64,000 nucleotides of DNA. Origin: Zopfochytrium polystomum (taxonomy: Eukaryota > Chytridiomycota > Chytridiomycetes > Chytridiales > Chytridiaceae). The position numbers and the translations under genes were made by a program. The notes beneath the pieces were generated by a model. That model was not told the origin of the DNA. It worked only from the letters and a program-made list of their open reading frames with translations, and did not search any database. Below, in pieces: positions 23,251 to 34,985 of the stretch (position 1 is its first letter; each line of letters opens with the position of its first letter). Location of the stretch: positions 62,001 to 126,000 of the forward strand of contig JAIVFJ010000138.1 of assembly GCA_025765615.1 (NCBI GenBank), written 5' to 3'.

Positions 23251-23475
23251 TAATGATTTCAAATCATCTTTCCTCTGCGGGAAGACTGGTCACTGGACAC
23301 AGACCTCTGGACAGGCCTTGGTTGATTTGAAATTCTCCTGAAGATTTCCAATTATTTTCCCTCTCTATGGGGAGACCAGTTGCTTGCACACAGGGCTCCA
23401 CACAGAGCTTGGTTGATTTGAAATGCTCTGAATATTTTTTTTCATCACCCTCCCTCTGAGGGAAGGGATTTACAA
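23251..23475. repeat. Imperfect tandem repeat, period about 92 bp
   Basis: The phrase CTTGGTTGATTTGAAAT recurs about 92 bp apart (near 23318 and 23410), and each copy is followed by a TC-rich CCCTCTCT/CCCTCTGA segment and a purine-rich GGGGA/GGGAA. A third, more diverged unit begins the array at 23251. No coding sense is visible. Confidence 0.55.
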
Positions 23476-24409
23476 CGCCTCCCTAGAGCAAAGTCCTGTC
23501 TGAAGCAGTTTGCAACTTGTTCAGATTGGCAAAACAGGAAAACTGGTCAACCTCCCTGCAGGAGTATAAATTGGGCAGAGCTTTCTTAGTGAAAAAAAGC
23601 CCTCTCACTCCAATTTGCCAGTCCCTGTCTAAAACTAGTTCTCTTTACCCACTTGCCCTTGGCCACTTGCTATGCTCGCTCCCTTGTACAAGTTCTCAAT
23701 TCAGGCCTCAGTTCCCCCACCCTTCCACTTTCTTGTGACACCGCCTCCACTCAGGACGTCGCCTTCTACACTGCAACTTCAACACAACGACGTACCCCAC
23801 CTGTGGCACCTTAAGAGAGGCCTCACAAAGAGATGATATACTCACCTGGGTGCGTACCACGTCCCACTACCCTCGTCGCTGCAGGCCAAATGCAATTTGA
23901 AGGGACTCTGTATTGGTGCCAAAGGACAGAAATCAGATTGAAGAAAGAAAGGAAAAAGAGAAATGGCCCAAAAACAGAGACGGTTGGCAAGTCAACCCTG
24001 GCTTGGAGCATCCGCCACAAATACTCTAAGTCCCCCAACTCTATGTGTGTGTGTACAAAAATAAATAATAAATTAGGCGGGCAGGGGGTCAGCCTGTCAG
24101 GCACCCCATCCCCATGCAGTCAGTCAGTCTCTGTTAGTTAATAATGCCTGGGAAGCTAAAAAACCAGGAATAATAATAGGTGTCCCCATCCTTAACGTCT
24201 GCTTGTTTTTGCAAATAAAATCCCTGGACCTGTAATAGGGAGACCACGGTGGAGTCTGCTTAACGGGAAAACAATTCAGCCGCCTGACTGAAACGTCACG
24301 ACACGCCATTTTTATCCCTTTTCCCTTTTCTGGGTTTTGTTTCAATTTTCCCTTTAACTTTTTTTTTTTTTTTTTTTTGGTCTTAGACGGGGAGTCTCGC
24401 TGCACAGAA

Positions 24410-26721
24410 ATGTCGCCCGCCGCAGCCCCAGCCGCAGCCGCAGCCCCACCACCCAATGCACGACCAGACCTAATGGCCCCTGCCCCTACCGCCGCCGCCA
24501 TCGCTACCACCGCCGCTGTCATCGCTACCACCGCCGCCGTCCACGACGACGGACTGCCGACGGCAGCACGGGAGCAACCACACAACCACCACCCCCACCG
24601 CCTGCACGACGGCGAGAACTGGCGCAACGAGCAGCTCGATCGCAACGGCGGCTTGGATCCCGACCTCGTTGCCTCTCCTCCGGTAGACCTTTCGCTGCAT
24701 CGCTTCAAGAGCAATGCAAGCAAGGACACAGTGGTCCTCACTCAAGAAGAGGCCGAGGCGCGGGTCCGCGAGGAGTCAAAGGTGGTGAAAAAGATTGATC
24801 GGAGGTGTGTTGTCAGTGGTTGGTATGGTCATGCAAACAACTCTCACACACAACAGATTGATTCCCCTCGTCTCACTCCTTTACCTATGCTCCTATATAG
24901 ACAAGGTCAACTTTGGTGAGGCAGCCCTCAGATATTTTCGGCTCTGAGACCGTCCCTTTTGCTTCCTTGTTTATCAACCTAACACGTCGAATCTAAAAAA
25001 AGGAAATGCCAAGGTAGTGAACATCGACTCAACCGGTAGAGGCCAGATGGAGCGAGATCTGGGAATGTCCTCGTCGCAAACCCTGTGGGCGGTATCGATC
25101 TTTCACATAGGTTGGCGTTGTTAGTGTACGTTCTCAACACTTCACTAACTCTCGCAAACTTTCAAGCCGACATAATTTTTGAAATACCGTCAAATATTGC
25201 TCTAAAAAGATACTCGGCGAGGCACTGGGTATTACTTTTCCTTACTGCTGTGGAATTCGACTGAATTACAGTTTGACTGACTTCAGATTACACGAATAAT
25301 GATATCATGGGGCATAGTTGCAGTCTGCACAGCATTTGTCCGGAACTATGCGGAAATGATGGTGTGCCGCTTCTTGCTGGGCGTCGCAGAGGCCGGATAT
25401 TTGTGAGTCTTTGACTCTCTATTCATGACTCTGAAACGTTATTCAGCCCAGGTGTTTTGACATATTTGGCCACATGGTACCGTCCGCATGAGTTAGCTTT
25501 CCGGTATGGCAATGCTTGTGCAACACCGTGCTTATGATGTGCTTCAGGATTGGAATGTTTTACTCCGTTGCGGCGTTTGGCTCCGCGGTGTCAAGTATTC
25601 TCGCGTACTTTTTCGCGCAATTTCAATCACCGGCAGCGATATCCTCCTGGCGCGCTATTTTCTTTTACGAAGGAGTCCCCTCGCTTGTTCTTAGCTGCCT
25701 TGCGTTTTTGCTCTTGCCAGACAGCCCCGCCACGGCAAAGTTCTTCACACCCCTGGAAAGAGATATTGGTATCAAGCGGCTCGTGAGGGACGGCGTCGAG
25801 TCCCTGGATGCCCCTATGGATCGCACTCAAATTTGGTCTACCTTGATTGATATCAAAGTGTGGGGCGCATGCCTGGTGTACGTCGGCGTCATGGTCCCGA
25901 CTTTCGGATTTTCGTTCTTCCTGCCCACAATCATCTCGCTATTGGGGTACACGGTGAGATTTCTCCTCTGCCCTTGTCCCTTCTCTTGCACCCGTTTCTA
26001 AGCACAAGCCAATTTTTTCGTGAGGAAGGGCCTCGACGCAAATCTACTGGCAAGCATTCCGCGTCTCGCAGCATGCGTCTCGATAATTCTCCTTTCGTTT
26101 TCGTCCGACAAGCACAGAGACCGCTCTGTGCACATGATCGTGATTGCGACGATAGGCGCAGCCTCCTTTCTCATTTTGGCTTTCTATCCGTCATCCTCGC
26201 CCCACTCGCAAGTCGTTCTATTCGCGATGACAATTTTTGCGAATGTCGGTACCCACTCAGTGGTCCCCATCGCCGCATCATGGCTCATCAACAACACGAG
26301 GGGCCAGACAGCCGTAGCCGTAGCAACAGCGATGATGGTAGCGTGTGGATCCATTGGCGGAATCGTCGGGCCGCAGGTGTACCAACCGTCGCAAATCCCG
26401 TCCGGATACCGCCTGGGCCATCTGGTAAACGCTTTTCTACTGTTGATGTCCATCGTCGTCATGATTCTGCTGCGTTGGGCGTACGCGTCGGCCAATCGGA
26501 ATGTGTCTGCCGCTGGACGCGAGGACACCGTGTTTGTGTCGGCTCCCATTTCCGCGGACGGAATCGAGACCGTGAGGGAATTGCCGGCGGTTAGTTTGAA
26601 TTTTATTTTTTTTTTTTTTTGTTTTGTTTCTTCCTTACCTCCTGATATCTCCGCAAAAGTCGCTTACTAAATATGCTATGAACAGCCTCGGCGGGGCCCC
26701 CACCGTTTGTATGAGCTCTAA
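24410..26721 (+). CDS. MFS transporter, allantoate permease (Dal5) type
   Basis: Predicted 12-helix plasma-membrane symporter of the anion:cation symporter branch that carries allantoate, vitamins or carboxylates in fungi; the substrate is not inferable. Cytosolic N terminus is Ala/Pro- and His-rich, then KVVKKIDRR joins across an intron to LIPLVSLLYLCSYIDKVNFG and NAKVVNID, the family's helix-1 signature. Later come VCRFLLGVAEAGYFPG, TYLATWYRPHELAFR, AIFFYEGVPSLVLSCLAFLL and ASWLINNTRGQTAVAVATAM. The final intron (26590-26685) has a textbook TTACTAA branch site and AACAG acceptor, giving a tail ending RRGPHRLYEL. About eight introns in all. Start is the ATG at 24410, after a poly(T) tract. 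It converges on the TIR-STAND gene. Confidence 0.9.
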
Positions 26722-26952
26722 AAAAAAAAAAAAATAAGTCCACTGCGTTCGCCAAGGGGGAAAACCTAATATTTTAAATAAAGTTATGTATAAAGCGTAC
26801 CAGCAGCTTTGAGATGGCCGGCGGAAGCCTGGGTGGAAGCTTGTGCCCAGTGGCGGATGATGGGATATGTTTTTTGGCTGAAGCTTAGTCCATTCTGAAC
26901 TTAAACGTTGGCCTGGCGGCCATGGACGCGAACCATCACCCCCTTGCAGTGC

Positions 26953-27087
26953 ATGGCGCAACCCAACGTGGGACGCAAAGGAGGAATTGGCACACCGCTT
27001 TCTCCAGAACGCGTCAGCATGCGTATTTGGCTGCTTTTGGTTGATGGCGGACTAGCTGGCGCGACATCCAAACGCAAGCAAAAATGA
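26953..27087 (+). CDS. Small ORF of 44 codons, doubtful
   Basis: An uninterrupted ORF with host-like codon balance (MAQPNVGRKGGIGTPLSPER, ending in Lys/Arg-rich residues) lies between the convergent MFS and TIR-STAND genes. A possible acceptor CCTTGCAG directly precedes it, so it might be a terminal exon. I recognise no family. Chance is a fair alternative. Confidence 0.2.
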   Translation: MAQPNVGRKGGIGTPLSPERVSMRIWLLLVDGGLAGATSKRKQK

Positions 27088-27164
27088 TACAAGCTCTGAT
27101 GAGCAACATTCAGACAGTTGTTGTAGAAACGAAGGCTCTTTTTTACAAATCTTTATTTAACCTG

Positions 27165-30100
27165 CTACTTAGAGCCCGCTTCTTTAGAAGATTCGGGAGT
27201 AGGCCGCGATGTGCTCGCGCTTTTCTCCAAGCTTTTGTCTTTAAGTGGGTCGCCAACGATTGGACTGCGTACTCGCAACAGTGCTGGTGAGTCTGGTTCG
27301 ACCGTTTTTGAGGTAGTAGGCTCCAAGGATTTCACCTCATTTCCTGGGGGACGTGCCTCGCCGCTTCCAGAAGGTTGGCCTATAGCCGCAGTGGACTGGA
27401 AAGGAATGGGAGGAACGGCTGACTCAGGATTTTCGGCCGGAGAGGGCACCGAAATTGATCGGCGCTTTTTGCTAAGGGCCTTTTTCTTGCTCGAAGACAC
27501 AAAAGCCGGGTTCAGGGCAGTCAACAAAATGTCCGTCTTTCGCCGAAGGTATTCGATCAGCTAATGTTGTGCTGTGTTAGTAAGTTCATTAACCAATAAT
27601 CCAAACAACACCAACCGCTTGTTCTTCAGCCCCGCGCTTCCCTGGATTCGGCGAGACAGTAAGGTTCGCGTCCAATCGCGACACTGGGGCCATTCTGACT
27701 CCTGTCGCCATTTCGTGCGATCGGATTTCGTCCTCGGACTTTGCAACGTAGTAGGCTTTAACCTCGTCTTGTTCGGTCAACCACATCTCTTGAACCAAAC
27801 CGTCTGTGTCCGTCCCCGGCGGTATTGACACTTCATTCAAAGCGGTGCCTTTGAAAATGAAAGACTGCTTATCAAGGAAATAAAGCGAGAACGCATCACG
27901 AGGCGCACGATTCATCTTTCGCTATTTGGTTCAATCGGGAGTGTGGTGGAGTTGCAAGCCATTTGGTCATCAGAGGGTCGTTGCGGTCTTTCAAACGAGG
28001 AAGCACACTCACATCTGAAATTGGTCGATCACTATTGTCGGCATCAAAAGATCTTTTCATTGGAACCAAGCTAGTCCCGCTTTCCGAGTCTTTGAGTCCA
28101 GATATCGGCTTTTCGACAACCTTCGCATTCGGCTTCGTGGTTACTTTTGGGACTTTCCTTGTGGTTGGATTGGGCTTCTTTCCTTTGTCATTCTTCCCAT
28201 CGTCCTCAACTGCGCTTACAAGACCTTGGTTGCGCTGAGAAGTAGTGCCCGCCGAAATAGGCTTGTTGCTCCCAATCTCGAAGCCTCCTCGGCGCAGCTC
28301 GGTTGCTCGACCAACGTAGCGATCTCGCACATCCTTGCTTTCACTTCTCCACATCTCCAACAGTGTAATTCCATCCAGTGAGAAGTGACCACTATTCTTA
28401 CTAAGCTGAGCAGACGACGACAGTGCATTTAATTTGTCGTTTCTGTACAATGCAAGGGCGTGCTGTTGCAGGAAGTCCAACTGCTCAAATTCGCGCCGTC
28501 GTCTCTCTCCCGCTGCCATTATGTCCTCCTCCAAAACTGGACCGTTATTCCAGTCAACGGGTGGTAAACGCGGAATTTTGTGGACGATATTCTGCACAAC
28601 AATTAGATTGTGATTGGAGGTAAACATCTCCCCAAACCTTCATCGAGTTCATTGAAATTTTCACCCAGCATAACGCCATTAGTCGTAGCTGGTGCTGTTC
28701 ACCCCCAGCTCGCACTTCATGCATTGCCCGTGAAGCTCTGGCACTTAAGCGCTTCAGCTTTCGTTTAGTCTCAAGTAAGCTGAACGCCCCATCGAAATTC
28801 ATAGACAGAAGATCCTCCTCATCAGGGTCTAAGTCGATGTTCAATTCAGAGATGAGATATTCTCGCGCCATTTCAGCAATAATTGGGGCCTGTGCATCCT
28901 CTTCGAATTCCACTCTCGCTTCATTAAAGCCTTCTGATGACTCTGATCCTTTCCATTCATATTGAGCAAAGAATCGAGATCGTGCAGTCCATGACTTGAC
29001 GACGTCCGGAATGGAGTCCTTATGCGAGTCGGAAAAGTCTGTTTTTATCGGCAATCCAGTGAACAATGACTGCGGTCCCCGGCCTTTGCAGTGGTCAATC
29101 CGCTGAGACAACTGCGTGATGACAATCAACAGTCGCTCTAAGTGATTGAGTGCTGCAAGACTCAGCGGTGAGAAATCTTCACTCAAAGGCCCGCAGCTTT
29201 TTCCGCTTGTTGAGAGGGTTCGAGCAGCTTCTCCCTTAATACAGGCAGCCAACGCCAACGCGTAAATCACGTCAAGATGCTCATAGGTGCCATGAACCCG
29301 AATGGCAGTCGTGAGTGCTGCGTCGGCGTAGCGGCAGGCAGTCATCATCAACGCCTCCAACGCAGAAACACCTCCTGCTACAGTCGAAGGCGAGCTTTGC
29401 TTTGTCGATGAGTCAGTGTCCAAAAGTGGGTAGATGTTGAGCTGCTCCGGGACGTAAGCTGATGCAATATGAAAGCGGCCCTGAATTCCTCCTGCACTGA
29501 AAAACACCCGCCGCCTGAAGATACGAGCTAAACCGTCCAGCTGTCTTGCCACAAAGATGTGGTCTCGGGATCCATAATATTTAAGGAACCCATCCAAAGC
29601 GTCTTCACGAAACTTTTGACTTGTCGTTAGATCTTCGAATTGGTGAGATAGAAATGCAATAGCGTCCATTGTGATGTACATATCGAGTTCTCTTCGCCTG
29701 CGGCTTTTGACGCTCTCCAAAGGGCGAGGATCTTGATTTATACCATCCTCCTCCATTGGATCGATCGTTTCCGCCGCCTTCGCGCCAACAGGTTGTTGAT
29801 CTCCAGAGATATCAGGTGTGATCAGCAGCAATCCTTGTTGCAGTTCGAGCAAGATTGTGAACACTGCTCGAGCTTCCCTTAAAAAGTTGCATGCCCACCG
29901 TAGACATGCTATTCGGAGGAGATCCGCCTCAAGTACATCCCAAACGGAACAAGGGCCACTTGCCCCATCGAAATTCATTCCTGACGCATCTTGTTCTGCG
30001 CATGTTCGGAGGGCACCGATGGTTCGCAATGTCTCAGCTGAGTGCTTGTCCATTCCCAACAACGTCCTGGCAACACTTAATGCTCCGTCCAGGAAGTGGG

Positions 30101-33100
30101 CCGTCGCGGCAGAGTCAGCTTCAACCACATTGTGTAGGCTCAGCGCCTTCATAGGATGTTTCAGCGATAAGGCGAAGCAGCGAAGAGGGTGAAACTTTTT
30201 TGAAGAGCGGTTCAGGCCACCGTTGGCCAGTCCATATGAAACGACAAGGTTACGAGCTATTCGATGCACGGTTGATAATGGAGAATAGAGATCTTCAATG
30301 CTCTGCACAGGAGACGTGCTAACGTACTCTTGCAGCAGTTTCTGCACGACGGGTGGCATGGAGAGCTTCAAATTTTGGTCCTGACCTTTCGGCATGCAGT
30401 ACAATTTCAGTAAGCCAGAGGGTGTCAGTTCACGTAGAGCCAGATGGCATCTTGACAGCAGCTGGGAAGTGTCTTGTGATTCACCGCTTGGGGTTAAGGC
30501 CAAAGGAACTGCGAGTATTAGATCGCTCAGTTTGATATGATATGCCGCAGAGCAATAAGCCAAAGTTAAGAGAATTGTCATGCAATCATCGAAAAGCTTG
30601 CGCGACTCTGTGCGTTTACGCAACGAGGCAAGGTTCAGCGACAAAATCAGACTCATTGTGATCTTGTTTGCTTGCGTTGGCCATGTTGGGCTGAACACGG
30701 GCGGAGAGTCACGCATTGATTCGAGGTTTCCCTCGAAGTCTTCATGCTGTCGTAAGAGGTCAAGCCCGAGGCTGGACTCCATCGCTTGGAGACGCGCAAG
30801 CAGAGCAGACATGGTCAGTCCTTCTGACTTCGCGTAGCTGGCTGCAAACCCGGCAGAAAAGGGGCAACGGCCAATAATCCCGGAAAGAGTGGATATTGCA
30901 GATTCTTCCGCAGGCAGCAGAACTCGAGGAACATCGCGTGCGGCGGCGCCTCCATACCCCGATTTCATGCGCTTTCGAGGTCGGCCATTAAGATCACCAC
31001 TGTTCGACCGGGTGGCAGTTTCCGTGAATTCTTCCATTTTGAAACAAGAGCTGATGGTTTTCGTAGCTTCTCTCAAAATATAAGAAGACTCTTCGATACT
31101 CCACTGATCCAGCCACACCACGTACGGTACGGCAACACCCCCATCGAACGTGGCATAGTGAAGATTTAACCGTCTCCTCAATACTTCGAGGTCTGTTTCG
31201 CTGTCCATTCGACTTGTAATGACAACATGCCCGCGGAATGTGTTGGTATTGGTAAACAGGGTAGAAACCATGTCAGAGTCATTCGCTCCGTCAATTATTA
31301 GTAAGTATTTTGGGGCGCGAGGGTGAGTCATCCACGCAAGAACTGCATGCCGGTGCCGATCTCTCTCGTCGTGACAATATGCTTCACCAGGCATGTCCGC
31401 GCTCTCTGCCACCGAGCGATCTTGTCGTTCCTCTGCCACCTTCTCGTGCGCGGCGATTAAGTCCGACAGCGGAGTTGGCGCTTGTTTGAGGGCTGTAAGA
31501 TTTGTAATCGGCTGAGGTCCGATATCGCTGATCGGAAAACCAATGTCGTTCCGCGCCAATGCAAAAGAATGAAGGGCTCTGTCTCGAGACGAGCAATCTA
31601 TCCAAACGAAAGCGTCATATTCTGAGGCGTGCGCTGCAGCATAGGTGGATGCCAGTGTAGATTTCCCTATGCCGGAGGCACCAGCTAGTATGCAGAATCC
31701 AGAAGTTTTAAGCGAGCGTGCCATGTGTTCCAACTCAGGAACGCGGACATGACGGGATCGAATGATGCCTCCCAGGTGCGGAACCATCTCAGCCGTTGGA
31801 AACTCACACAGTCCTAGGTACCGTGGTTGAGTACTCCTTCTGCATGCGGAAAATCAAACCTTTCACGTTCGGTGAGTCCATTAGCCGGAACACGTCATAT
31901 ACGATTCTGTCCACTGTTCCCATAACTGTAAATCCCCGATGTGCAAATAGCGACTGCAATGCTTTCCCGACTCTTGGGCAGGCTTTATAGTAAGCCTGGT
32001 CAAAGTAGGAAGGACAAAAATATGATCGTCCTCCTTCCGGAAGGGCGCGAGGAACAAGAATCGGGATAACGGAGACAAAGCGGTTTCGTGCAGCTTCAAG
32101 CCCTTCTTCAATTTCAATGAGTAAAGGATCAGCCAGATAGTGATCTCTCTGTGAATAGTCCAAGTGCTTAGAGTAATCAAACTTCAAGTGAACGAACCAA
32201 CTCTACCGATAACTCTGCCTTCTCCGTTTTCTTGATCATTATGTCAATCGAGTCTTCACTCAAAATAAAGATAATTGTTTTCGCCTTCTTTAATCCCGTA
32301 TCGAACGCAACGGCCCGGCTACCGACTCCGCAAGCACCTCCTGCTGTTGAACGAGTTTCGGAGAGACAGAAAAAGTCCGAGAACAATGTTACTGGTGAAG
32401 GATATGCGCCCAGGACACTCGCCCCGGCAGCAGCGGCCACTTTACTCGCAAAAGCATCAAAGCTGTTTGCAAAGTCCAGAGCAACTTTGAAATCTGTCAA
32501 AGGTCGGTACGCCAAGTAAGCTGAGTGGTCGGAAATGCCCCCATGCTTTCTGCAGGTGAAATGCTCTGGAGGACCAGCATGTTTGAGCTCGTCTCCATCG
32601 AGAGAACCAGCGCCAAGAGCGGGACCCAACGGAGAGTACGCGTCGATGCCATTGGAAGCAAGAGGAATGCGAGATTGAGCGGAGGAGGCCTTTCCTGCCC
32701 CTGTGGCTGTTTGCGTTCCTGCAACATTTTTAAACGGGGGGTTTCAATACTGGTACACCTCTCTATTGCAAACCTTGAGCCACAGAAGTTTTCGCATTCG
32801 ATCTTAAAGATCCGAGATGAGCAGTTGGTGTGCTTCCAGCAACCACTTTAGAGGGTGGACGAGCAGCCGCGTTATGAAATTCTACACAAGAGAAAAAGCG
32901 TCGCGCTCAGGTTTCTGGGGCAATCGACCAATAAAAGCGGCAGGGACTTCGGACAAATGTATTCGAAACCGATAGTGGCACTCTCGTGCTACTAAGTTTT
33001 CACAAAACTTACCTCCAATTCCCGCACCCATTTGGCTTGACCGCTGCACAGTTTTGCTTGAAGGAGTCTTCACGGAGAATTCCATCGGCACATCGTCGTC

Positions 33101-34490
33101 ATCTGCAAGCACAATAATCTCGGAGGGAGAATCGGGCTGCGGCCGGGATCTAACCGGCGACATGCGTATGTTTGCGGAGCTCCCCCCCGCATTCCAGAAC
33201 AAAGGCCCCTCTAGTTTGTTGTAAGGATGTTAAAGGAACTGCTGAAAATTTTGGCCAGCTACATGACAAACCTGAGTTGTGAGAGAGACCAGACTGCGAA
33301 GTCAAATGCTCATTCGGAGGTCCGACAGCGTAGGTGCGACGGTTTATCATGGATGGAGCTAACGGCGCTGTATCCGGCAGCATTATCGGCATTGTTGCGC
33401 TCGATGGCACAGACAAGTGACCTTTCCCGCTTCTAGGGCTCAAAAACTGCTTCGCGGGGACGCCCTTAGCATGATGAGCTGCAGATGGGTGTGCCTCAGC
33501 CCCACCGACGACTCGAGAAGAGGGAGCCGAGTAGCTAGTTGAAATATGAGGCCTAGCTTGCGAACCGGCGTAGTGCGATGCGTCACCGACCACTGCATCT
33601 GCGTCGGGAAGGCCTGACGATGTCATGCCAATGCTGACTAACATCTCGTAAGCACTTTTGGTGCGGTGTGTTTGCGTTACAGCGGGCGGGGTTATTTGAA
33701 CCTGCCGACCTCCTGCAGATATCGACGCGAAAGGGGGATCATTGGCAGCTGGAAAGAGTTTTGGGTCAAAAAAAAAAAAACCAAACAAAAAAAAAAAAAC
33801 GCCTCCCACAAAGCACTCACTCCTGTTCGTCGACAGAGTGCTAGTCGTCCAGCCACCCGTAGATGAGACATGCTGCAAACGGGGTCCTAAATAAGGTACA
33901 CTTGTGCGACCACCGTACTGCAAGTTACTGCGACTATTTTGGCCGTAACCCCAACCCGCTCCTCCAATCAGTGGTTCTCCCTGTAATGAGAGTCAGTCGA
34001 CTCAATTTTGGCACATTTGTAACACAACCTGAGCGACCATGGAAGGTGGACGAGGCATGGAAGATAAGACATCGTCAGTATCCCTTCTTGTAATTGGCAA
34101 AAATTCTTCAAGGGGTCGGGTGCTGTTCATGTATTTCAGTGCTCCTTGCCCCTGAGCGAAAGAGTGGGTCAAATGCCGAGGATGGGCTGATGATGCAGGT
34201 GGTCCCCTCGCAGGATTTGGGTCTGCACGTCTCATAGAAGACAAATGTTCCACGCTTGATCCCCCAGACCGGAAGTTTGCAGCCGGAAGTGGTTGAGTTG
34301 TCCCATGTGGCCTGGAGTGTAAATGTAGATGGGTAGCGGGATGACTGCGCTGAGTAGCTGGCTGGTACAAAATCGGTTGATGTGACTGCGTGGACGGCCG
34401 CTGTTGTGGGGCTGGCTCGTGAGGGTGCGAAGTAGGACGGTGATGGCCGTTGGAATCCGCTCTCCCAGGTTGCTGATGGGGGTGTTGCAT
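27165..34490 (-). CDS. TIR-STAND NTPase (NLR-like) with C-terminal HMG-box-like domains
   Basis: NLR-style candidate immune or allorecognition receptor. Right to left: a long disordered N terminus (ATG at 34490; His/Pro/Ser-rich, with SEIIVLADDDD near 33120 as a possible SUMO-interacting motif); a TIR domain (~32530-32030); and a P-loop NTPase with Walker A GASGIGKSTLA (~31660), Walker B YLLIIDGAND (~31300) and VVITSR (~31220). A long helical repeat-like region follows, to ~28620. An intron of ~46 nt (GTTTGG..GTGCAG, 28570-28615) then joins in frame to NIVHKIPRLPPVDW and two HMG-box-like segments, ending at 27165. A TIR intron (32148-32201) has a clean ACTCTAAG branch and TTCACAG acceptor. 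If the 28.6-kb intron is wrong, the HMG part is a separate gene overlapping this one by about 70 bp. Domain calls are by eye. Confidence 0.7.
27589..28530 (-). other. Two HMG-box-like segments
   Basis: The first segment (~28500-28260) reads FLQQHALALYRNDKL, then TLLEMWRSESKDVRDRYVGR and ATELRR. The second (~27915-27700) reads APRDAFSLYFLDKQ, a PPGTDTDGLVQEMW helix, and EQDEVKAYYVAKSEDEIRSH. Both follow the HMG-box pattern: P-x-x-A-F/Y start, central W, then K-x-x-Y-x-x-x-A-x-x-x-x-x-x-x-x-E. Between them is a basic Lys/Pro/Thr linker. They are joined by a GTGAGT..GCGAAAG intron ending at about 27914. The match is diverged and should be tested with profile searches. Confidence 0.55.
32030..32530 (-). 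other. TIR domain of the STAND protein
   Basis: After AYLAYRPLTDFKVALDFANS (beta-A and helix A) come a DFFCL segment in the place of the family's FLDxxCL, AVAFDTGLKKAKTIIFILSE (helix B and beta-C), an intron, then LADPLLIEIEEGLEAARNRF and VSVIPILVPRA. The DxxLxExExxL helix before a xxPILV strand is characteristic of TIR domains of this STAND-associated type and supplies the Glu expected in an NADase active site. The Glu assignment is inference. Confidence 0.65.
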
Positions 34491-34985
34491 TTTCTCTTCC
34501 TCTCGGCGCTGCCGAGATCTAAGCAACCAGGATGACTGCTACAGGGTCTAACAGATGTGTGGAGGGCCGAAGGGGATGCCAAAGAAACTGTGCAAGATCG
34601 CGTAAGGTGGTGGAACGGTTGATGGCGGGCTCTTACAAGGCCAGACTGTGCCGCCCACACCTGCCACCACCCGCCTGCCGAGAATGTGCGAGGGACAGAG
34701 GATGATGAGCTTGACGGATCTGTCGGGGATCTGGAATTTACGGCCCAGATCCAAGAAGTTGCCGAGGTGGCCGACACAAGACTGGATGCCTTCAAAGTAA
34801 ACACAAATAGCGAGCCGCGCCGAGCGGAAAGATCTGTTCCGACAGGAAAGCGCCTTCTCAGTTCTGACAAGGGCACCCAATGTCTTCGAGCCCAGCCAGT
34901 ATACCTTTTTTTTCCTGAGGTGGTTCAGAACCAAACGCGACTCCTCCTTTCTTTCTTTCTTTCTGCGCTTGCCCTACGCCTTTGC
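34491..34985. promoter_or_regulatory. Shared divergent promoter region
   Basis: 495 bp separate the ATG of the TIR-STAND gene (-) from the ATG of SEN1 (+). An ORF continues in frame upstream of the SEN1 ATG to 34686, but it includes an apparent pyrimidine tract (CCTTTCTTTCTTTCTTTCTG) typical of fungal 5' regions, so I treat it as leader. Confidence 0.5.

Larger units (their letters stand above)
22028..24409. other. Repeat-bearing intergenic region
   Basis: The first few hundred bases should hold the CLASP promoter. Beyond that I find an LTR fragment, imperfect tandem repeats and a TATA-like GAGTATAAATTGG at 23561-23574, but no supported gene. ORFs at 22428-23262 on the minus strand are open in two frames and have no recognisable domain. 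A T-rich tract precedes the transporter start. Confidence 0.5.

Noticed and set aside
28554..28627. Unspliced C-terminal tail of the STAND ORF and a separate HMG gene starting with ATG at 28627
   Set aside because: This would make two same-strand genes overlap in different frames, and the tail after MK is compositionally unlike the rest. A short GT..AG intron gives one continuous frame. I keep it as the alternative in the feature text.
34686..34985. In-frame 5' extension of SEN1 to an ATG at 34686
   Set aside because: It contains a polypyrimidine stretch translating to FFLS-type sequence and lies in the divergent promoter. The ATG at 34986 starts a normal acidic N terminus.
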